DNA of 11,129 bases from positions 1 through 11,129 of the forward strand of contig CAZIWH010000059.1 of NCBI GenBank assembly GCA_964542985.1, written 5' to 3'. Position 1 is the first letter of the stretch; each line of letters opens with the position of its first letter. Shown here piece by piece: positions 6,877 to 11,129 of the stretch. The stretch comes from QNYQ01 sp964542985. Its GTDB lineage: Archaea; Thermoproteota; Thermoprotei_A; Sulfolobales; Pyrodictiaceae. The position numbers and the translations under genes are program-made. A model generated the notes under the pieces. It saw only the letters and a program-made list of their open reading frames with translations. It did no database searches and was not told the origin of the DNA.

Positions 6877-9062
6877 CCCAGGAGCCGGTTATAGGCAGCC
6901 CCGTAGTGGTCGAGGGGCTCGGCGTAGAGGAGTCCAGGGTGGAAGTCAACCTGTGCCGGGGCAGGTTGACGCTGAGGCGCTTCCAGGCCCGGGTCCTCGA
7001 GGAGTACCGGCTCGCGAGGAGGGGGAAGGGGCCCCGGCTCCTCCTGCTCGAGGCGCCCACGGGGGCGGGTAAGACGCTCACGCTGCTCCTGCCCCTCCTC
7101 GACTCCGGGCAGGGGGCGCTGGGCGTCTACCCGTCCAGGGAGCTGGCCCGCGACCAGCTGGAGAGCCTTGCCTCGCTGCTCGAGAGGCTCGGCTGCGCAC
7201 CGTTCCTCGAGAAGCCCTACGTGAGGGGCTACGAGGTAGGCGGCCGCAGCCTCTACCTGGTGAGGATAACCTCGGACACACTCGAAGAAATCATGAAGGA
7301 CAAGGAGTACGGCTCCAGGACGGAGGCCCTGGAGGCGGTCAGAGCGGCGATAGAGAGAGGTAGGTTCAGGGACGGCGCGGCGATAGTCTTCACGGTGCCG
7401 GAGTACCCGTACCTGCTCCTAGAGGCCGGGTACCGTGACTTCGAGGAGGCTGGCGGCCTCCTCTACACGGTCGCGGAGAGGCTCAGGCTCCACGGCCCAC
7501 GCTCCCTGCGGGGAGGCGCCGGGGTATCCAGGGGCGAAGCCCTCCGCTTCCTCTCCACCTACGCGCTCATCGCCGGGAGCCTCGTGTTCCTGGACGAGTT
7601 CCACAGCTACGGCGCAGCAGGCTACGCTGTAGCCGCGCTGGCCTGGGCGGCGCTGGCGGAGGCCGCGCCCTACGGGATGGCTGTGCTCTCCTCCGCCACG
7701 CCGGATGCCGAGGCGGCGGGCTACGCCGCGGAGATGGCGCGGCGCCTGGGAGCCGAGGTGGCGCATGTGAGGGCCCCTCCATGCCCCGTTGGGGGCCAGG
7801 GCTGCGCGGCGGTGCGTCGGAGGACGCTCCTCGTGCCAGTCCTTTACACGCCGCGGGCCAGCGGCGCCGTTGCCTACGTGCTTGTGCAGCGGGAGATGCC
7901 GGCCACAGTGCCCAGGCTGCTCCGCGACGCGGAGGAGAGGATGAAGAGGCTCTGCGGCGCAGCCTGGAGAAGAGCCATGGTGTTCTTTGACCGCGTGAGC
8001 CTCGTCTACCAGGCCGCGGAGAGGCTCCACGAGGCCGGGTATAGGGGCATAGCCTGCGTGACGAGCATGAGGAGGGGATACCGTCACCCCGCGTGCGACG
8101 CCGAGGATCCCCGCAGCGCCCGAATAGTGGTCGGCAACGAGGCGATAAGCTACGGGATAGACATACCCGAGGTAGACGCCGCAGTGGTCTATGCGAGGGA
8201 CTGGGCCCAGGCGCTGCAGAGGATAGGCCGCGTCGGCCGAGGCCCCCACCCCCGGGGGTGCCCCGCCCTCGTCTACCTGGCGCTGCCCGCGGAGGCCTCC
8301 AAAAAGCTCGGCACCGACATGCTAGACTACCAGGGCCTCGCGGGGCTTCTGAAGAACCTCTACCCCGGGATGCCGGACCCCGCCGCGGGCCTCGCGAGGA
8401 GGCTAGCCCGGGTGAGGGCCGCGGTCTTCCTCGCAGCCTACGCCGCGCTGCGGAGCAAGGCCTCGATAGACATGCTGGGCACGAGCGACAAGGCCCTCGA
8501 GAGAGCCCTTGACCCGCCCCTGGAGGAGGCCCAGGGACTCCTCCAGGAGGCCGCGCCGAGGATAGCCCTCGGCAACTCGGGGTTCACGAGGCTCCTCGGC
8601 CTACGGGGGGGCATAACAGCCAGAGCCTGCGGCCCCGCCGGCGTCTACGAGGCCGGGCTCACCGTGCTCCTCCGCAACTTCGCTGCAAGCTATAGCCCGG
8701 AGAGGGGCTGCATAGAGCCCGGGGAGCCGGTGAGCTACGCCTACGCCTCGCTGGAAACCATGCTTCCCCCGCAGTCGAGGAGCGTGGTTGAACAGCTCCA
8801 CGGCGCGGTGATCAGCCTGGGCCTAGCCGTGGGGGCTCTGGCGGCGGGGAGGCTCATCCAGGAGACAAGGGGCGAGTCCAGGACAGTGGCGCCACGGGTC
8901 AGCGACTTGTTCCGCGACGCCCTTGACCCGGGGCAGCCCGTCCTCCTCCTCTCAGCCACGGAGATGGACCCAGGGTTCCTGGAGGCCCTCGCCGCCCTCG
9001 GGGACGCCATACTGGTCAGGGATGCGGGCGGCGGGGTAGTAGCTGCGCTCGCAGCGCCGTAG
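6870..9062 (+). CDS. cas3': Cas3' superfamily 2 helicase without HD domain
   Basis: Predicted 730-aa ATP-dependent helicase that unwinds or translocates target DNA for interference. SF2 motifs appear in order: Gln39 in a Q-like motif (RRFQARVL), Walker A APTGAGKT (62-69, Lys68), DEFH Walker B (242-245), SAT (275-277), motif V SYGIDIP, and motif VI QRIGRVGR (450-457). The protein begins only about 60 residues before Walker A and no HD nuclease motif is visible, so this is the Cas3' form; the nuclease is on Cas10d. The C-terminal ~180 residues include GEPVSYAYASLETMLP and a final VLLLSATEMD stretch that resembles a second SAT-like segment, of unclear meaning. The ATG start at 6870 overlaps the csc1 stop by 7 nt, suggesting coupling; a GGAG at 6854-6857 is 12 nt away. 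In many type I-D loci cas3' is next to cas10d at the start; here it follows csc1. Confidence 0.9.
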   Translation: MVAQEPVIGSPVVVEGLGVEESRVEVNLCRGRLTLRRFQARVLEEYRLARRGKGPRLLLLEAPTGAGKTLTLLLPLLDSGQGALGVYPSRELARDQLESLASLLERLGCAPFLEKPYVRGYEVGGRSLYLVRITSDTLEEIMKDKEYGSRTEALEAVRAAIERGRFRDGAAIVFTVPEYPYLLLEAGYRDFEEAGGLLYTVAERLRLHGPRSLRGGAGVSRGEALRFLSTYALIAGSLVFLDEFHSYGAAGYAVAALAWAALAEAAPYGMAVLSSATPDAEAAGYAAEMARRLGAEVAHVRAPPCPVGGQGCAAVRRRTLLVPVLYTPRASGAVAYVLVQREMPATVPRLLRDAEERMKRLCGAAWRRAMVFFDRVSLVYQAAERLHEAGYRGIACVTSMRRGYRHPACDAEDPRSARIVVGNEAISYGIDIPEVDAAVVYARDWAQALQRIGRVGRGPHPRGCPALVYLALPAEASKKLGTDMLDYQGLAGLLKNLYPGMPDPAAGLARRLARVRAAVFLAAYAALRSKASIDMLGTSDKALERALDPPLEEAQGLLQEAAPRIALGNSGFTRLLGLRGGITARACGPAGVYEAGLTVLLRNFAASYSPERGCIEPGEPVSYAYASLETMLPPQSRSVVEQLHGAVISLGLAVGALAAGRLIQETRGESRTVAPRVSDLFRDALDPGQPVLLLSATEMDPGFLEALAALGDAILVRDAGGGVVAALAAP

Positions 9063-9080
9063 CCCCGCGGGTGGGGAGGG

Positions 9081-9422
9081 GTGCACGTTGTCGCGGCCTA
9101 CGATGTGCGGGACGGTAAGGTGCGAGAGCGTCTACGTAGACTCCTATGGCGTTACGGTCTATCACCTATATCCAAGTCAGTCTACGCTGGGAGGCTCAGC
9201 TGGGACAAGGCCAGGCGCCTGGCCTCGCAGGCTAGCGAGATTCTTGAGCCAACTGACAGCCTCGTCATCATTCCTCTACAGGATAATGAGTTTCGGCGCG
9301 CGGTTATCGTCACCAAGGATTATGTGTCGAAGAGGATGCCCGGGGACGTCATCGTCATCGACGGCGACGCCGAGCTGTGTAGAGGCTCCAGCGAGGATAC
9401 TCGACGAGCTAACAGTGTGTAG
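9081..9422 (+). CDS. cas2: Cas2, spacer-integration complex subunit
   Basis: Predicted 113-aa Cas2, the small dimeric ferredoxin-fold protein that bridges Cas1 dimers during spacer integration. The N terminus MHVVAAYDVRDGKVRERL has the conserved strand ending in Asp8, and SVYAGRLS is the usual second block. After the strand DVIVID (residues 88-93) a tail of about 20 residues continues to the stop. The start is GTG at 9081, the only start after the in-frame stop at 9060-9062. A GGGGAGGGG stretch abuts the start with only about 1 nt between GGAGG and GTG, tighter than its neighbours. It lies 18 nt after cas3' and overlaps the likely start of cas4. Confidence 0.9.
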   Translation: MHVVAAYDVRDGKVRERLRRLLWRYGLSPISKSVYAGRLSWDKARRLASQASEILEPTDSLVIIPLQDNEFRRAVIVTKDYVSKRMPGDVIVIDGDAELCRGSSEDTRRANSV

Positions 9423-10041
9423 AACCAGGGCATACTACATGCTCCAAAGGGTCTCCTACTGTTCCCTCCCGGAGGACGTATCCAGGGACTGCGCCAGGAG
9501 CGAGAGGGCCCTGGTACACGCCCTAATTGCCCTCGCACCGCACGGCGAGGCAGGGCCGTCAACGCTATGGAGCTATGACGGCACACGGAGGGATATCAAG
9601 CCCGGCGCGCTGACAGTTAAAACCAGCCACGGCAGGGTGCTGGTCAAGCTCAAACCGGACTACGCCGCAATCCACGCCCACCGGGGACACGTCTACGGAG
9701 TAGTAGTCGAAGCAGCATGCACGAGCATAGACAGGGCGCTGCCCCGTGTCCTGCCGAGGCTCCTCCTCTACAAGGCCTGTCTCGAGGCATGCCACGGCCC
9801 CCACACGGTCGCCATCTACGCCCCACTGGTGCCCACAGAGGGGCCCTGGGCAGCCGCGGTGGCGGTCACGGATCCCTCTAAAGCAGCCTCACGCATAGCC
9901 AGCATGCTATCCACGTTGCCCGAGCTGCTGGAGCAGCCAAAGCCCCCGAGCCCCGGGAGGAGGGGGACACCGTGCAGCCACTGCGGCTACCGCAGCATAT
10001 GCCCCTACGCGTACACACGGCCCCACGGCGAGGAGAGGTGA
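9415..10041 (+). CDS. cas4: Cas4-family protein, apparently degenerate nuclease motifs
   Basis: Predicted Cas4 (RecB-like fold with an Fe-S cluster) that trims prespacers and helps choose PAM and orientation. Numbering from GTG 9415 (208 aa), the Fe-S ligands are Cys2 (VCRTRAYYM) and the C-terminal C-x2-C-x5-C at 187/190/196 (CSHCGYRSIC). His35 (ERALVHALI), Asp82 (KLKPDYAAI) and Glu99 (VVVEAACT) fit the PD-(D/E)XK core. The Lys of ExK is Ala101, and the Gln of QxxxY looks like Arg115 before Tyr119, so nuclease activity is doubtful. The start is uncertain. GTG 9415 overlaps the cas2 stop by 8 nt, but the helix-like ARILDEL just before the first Cys matches Cas4 N termini and lies upstream of it. 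ATG 9322 would include this helix and give 239 aa, at the cost of a 101-nt overlap with cas2. Cas1 follows after 22 nt. Confidence 0.8.
   Translation: MCRTRAYYMLQRVSYCSLPEDVSRDCARSERALVHALIALAPHGEAGPSTLWSYDGTRRDIKPGALTVKTSHGRVLVKLKPDYAAIHAHRGHVYGVVVEAACTSIDRALPRVLPRLLLYKACLEACHGPHTVAIYAPLVPTEGPWAAAVAVTDPSKAASRIASMLSTLPELLEQPKPPSPGRRGTPCSHCGYRSICPYAYTRPHGEER
10032..10041 (+). promoter_or_regulatory. Ribosome binding site upstream of cas1
   Basis: ggagaggtga overlaps the TGA stop of cas4 (10039-10041). It is 22 nt from GTG 10064 and 13 nt from the in-frame ATA at 10055, which matters for choosing the cas1 start. Confidence 0.45.
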
Positions 10042-10063
10042 CCAGGCCACGGCCATACTCGTC

Positions 10064-11032
10064 GTGAAGGGCCACGCCAGGCTAGGGAAGCAGGGCTACA
10101 TCCTGGTAGTCAGGACGCCCCGCCGCGACGAGAAGACCGGGAAGAAGACGTACAGGGTCAAGGAGCGGATACCGCTCATAGACCTGGAGATGCTTGTAGT
10201 GGTCGGCTCCCACGTCTCCATAAGCACCGGGCTCCTACTGGCCCTAGCAAAGGCAGGCATACCAGTACTAATCCACGGCAGAGAAGCAGAAGCCATGATG
10301 CACACGCCGTTCCTCCAGGCAACAGCCGACGCCAGGATAGCCCAGGTAAAAGCCCTGGAGACGCAGACAGCCCTAGAGATAGCCAAGCAGTTCATAGAGG
10401 CGAAGACACGGGGCCTCGCAAACCTCGCAAACTACCTAGCACAGCGCAGCCAAGGAGACACCAGCGCCCCGAGAACCCTACGCCAAGAAGCAAGAAAAAG
10501 AATACCAGCAGCCAAGAACCCCCGAGAACTCCTCAGCGTAGAAGCAGAGCTAACCAAGAAAGCATGGAACATGCTACGACAGTACATCCCGCAGGAGTAC
10601 GGGTTCACAGCGAGAAACCCCCACGCAGGAGACCCGATAAACAGCGCCATCAACTACACCTACGCAATACTCTACACCCTGGCAACCCACGCCCTCACAG
10701 CAGCAGGACTAGACCCCCACATAGGCTTCCTCCACACAAACCGCCCAGCAAGGAAAAGCCTAGTCTACGACTACACCGAGCAATTCAAACCACTCGCAGT
10801 ACACGCAGTAATCACGGCAGCAAGAAAACACCACCTACAGACAAGCGAAGACGGCTACCTCACAGCCGACAGCCTCGAAAAAGTAACCCGCACAATCCAT
10901 ATACTTCTCAAACGAAAACCAACCGGCAGAACACAGACAAACCGAGCATACATATACACAAAAGCATGGGAACTAAGAAACACCCTAACCAAAGCAACAA
11001 AATACACACCCTACATCTACAACCCACACTAA
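10064..11032 (+). CDS. cas1: Cas1 integrase
   Basis: Predicted 322-aa Cas1, the metal-dependent integrase that inserts spacers at the leader end of CRISPR arrays together with Cas2. The catalytic set is visible: Glu160 (LLSVEAELTKKAW), His224 (GFLHTNRPARKSLVYD), and Asp236/Glu239 (DYTEQFKP). The N-terminal beta domain includes VVVGSHVSISTGLLLALAKA. The GTG at 10064 is the first ordinary start. However, the in-frame residues before it (TAILVV) complete the usual first beta strand (ILVVKGHARLG), so translation may begin upstream, for example at ATA 10055. A GGAGAGGTGA at 10032-10041 overlaps the cas4 stop and is 13 nt before that ATA but 22 nt before the GTG. From about 10250 onward the coding strand becomes rich in C and A and poor in G. 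This is a standard adaptation Cas1; there is no nearby DNA polymerase as in casposons. Confidence 0.9.
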   Translation: MKGHARLGKQGYILVVRTPRRDEKTGKKTYRVKERIPLIDLEMLVVVGSHVSISTGLLLALAKAGIPVLIHGREAEAMMHTPFLQATADARIAQVKALETQTALEIAKQFIEAKTRGLANLANYLAQRSQGDTSAPRTLRQEARKRIPAAKNPRELLSVEAELTKKAWNMLRQYIPQEYGFTARNPHAGDPINSAINYTYAILYTLATHALTAAGLDPHIGFLHTNRPARKSLVYDYTEQFKPLAVHAVITAARKHHLQTSEDGYLTADSLEKVTRTIHILLKRKPTGRTQTNRAYIYTKAWELRNTLTKATKYTPYIYNPH

Positions 11033-11074
11033 CAAAAACCCAACCAGTTAACATTCTCTATAATTTTTCCACTC
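11033..11074 (+). promoter_or_regulatory. AT-rich segment after cas1: possible outward promoter or terminator
   Basis: This short A/T-rich stretch between the cas1 stop and the right inverted repeat contains tctataattttt at 11057-11068. As a TATA-like element it would start a rightward transcript near 11086, inside the repeat and heading out of the window, as expected for a CRISPR leader promoter. Alternatively the T5 run (11064-11068) is an oligo-T terminator for the cas operon. Sequence alone does not decide. The left end has no matching segment, because there the cas6 gene comes to within 30 nt of the repeat. Confidence 0.4.
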
Positions 11075-11129
11075 CTCCTGAGCGGTCTAGTACGGGTGTC
11101 GTCAAGCAGGAGGCGAAAACCCTATAGTA
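11075..11129 (-). repeat. Right copy of the 55-bp terminal inverted repeat
   Basis: Exact reverse complement of bases 1-55, ending in cgaaaaccctatagta at the window edge. In this copy the dyad extends to 7 bp: cctcctg at 11074-11080 pairs with caggagg at 11107-11113, with a 26-nt loop. The copy lies 42 nt after the cas1 stop. The interpretation is discussed with the left copy. Confidence 0.95.

Noticed and set aside
9088..9414. Upstream extension of the cas4 frame to a GTG at 9088
   Set aside because: The extra residues are the out-of-frame shadow of cas2 and show no Cas4-like features until about 9390.
1..11129. Casposon (Cas1 transposon with terminal inverted repeats)
   Set aside because: The Cas1 sits in a standard cas2-cas4-cas1 module with a full type I-D effector, and there is no family B DNA polymerase or other casposon gene.
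1..11129. CRISPR-associated Tn7-like transposon
   Set aside because: No TnsA/B/C or TniQ-like gene is present, and an active-looking Cas3' helicase and HD nuclease are retained, which such elements usually lack.
1..11129. CRISPR array inside the window
   Set aside because: I see no regularly spaced direct repeats; every stretch is coding apart from short gaps. Arrays, if present, lie outside.

Overview
The window is an almost gap-free type I-D CRISPR-Cas locus from what looks like a hyperthermophilic archaeon, probably a GC-rich crenarchaeon (Thermoproteota) of the Desulfurococcales/Thermoproteales kind. The evidence is high GC, Arg coded mainly by AGG/AGA, Ile largely by ATA, many GTG and TTG starts, GGAGG-type ribosome binding sites, TATA-like promoter elements, and an archaeal Csa3-type CARF regulator. 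The species cannot be named from sequence alone.

Layout. Positions 1-55 and 11075-11129 are a perfect 55-bp inverted repeat that forms the two exact ends of the window. The left unit, on the minus strand, is csa3 (953-1699) followed by cas6 (84-956). A divergent promoter region (about 1700-1795), with a palindromic operator candidate over the csa3 start, separates it from the rightward unit. That unit is cas10d (1796-4786), csc2/cas7 (4829-5974), csc1/cas5 (6025-6876), cas3' (6870-9062), cas2 (9081-9422), cas4 (about 9415-10041) and cas1 (10064-11032). All gaps in it are 50 nt or less and two junctions overlap, so it is probably one operon. No CRISPR repeat array lies in the window, and no stretch over 300 bases lacks a gene.

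How the genes work together (family knowledge). Cas1, Cas2 and Cas4 acquire spacers. Cas6 cuts the array transcript into crRNAs. Cas10d, Csc2 and Csc1 build the type I-D Cascade around the crRNA. In type I-D the HD nuclease sits on Cas10d, and the Cas3' helicase has no HD domain; both are seen here. Csa3 (CARF plus winged helix-turn-helix) probably controls one or both units.

Points of most interest: the inverted repeat at both ends (a real inverted flank or mobile/invertible unit, or a graph end of an assembly using k = 55); mirrored strand-composition shifts in the outer 0.8 kb on each side; a Cas4 whose ExK and QxxxY nuclease positions look substituted; a CARF regulator with no cyclic-oligoadenylate synthase nearby; and cas4 and cas1 reading frames whose family-like N-terminal residues begin upstream of the nearest ordinary start codon.
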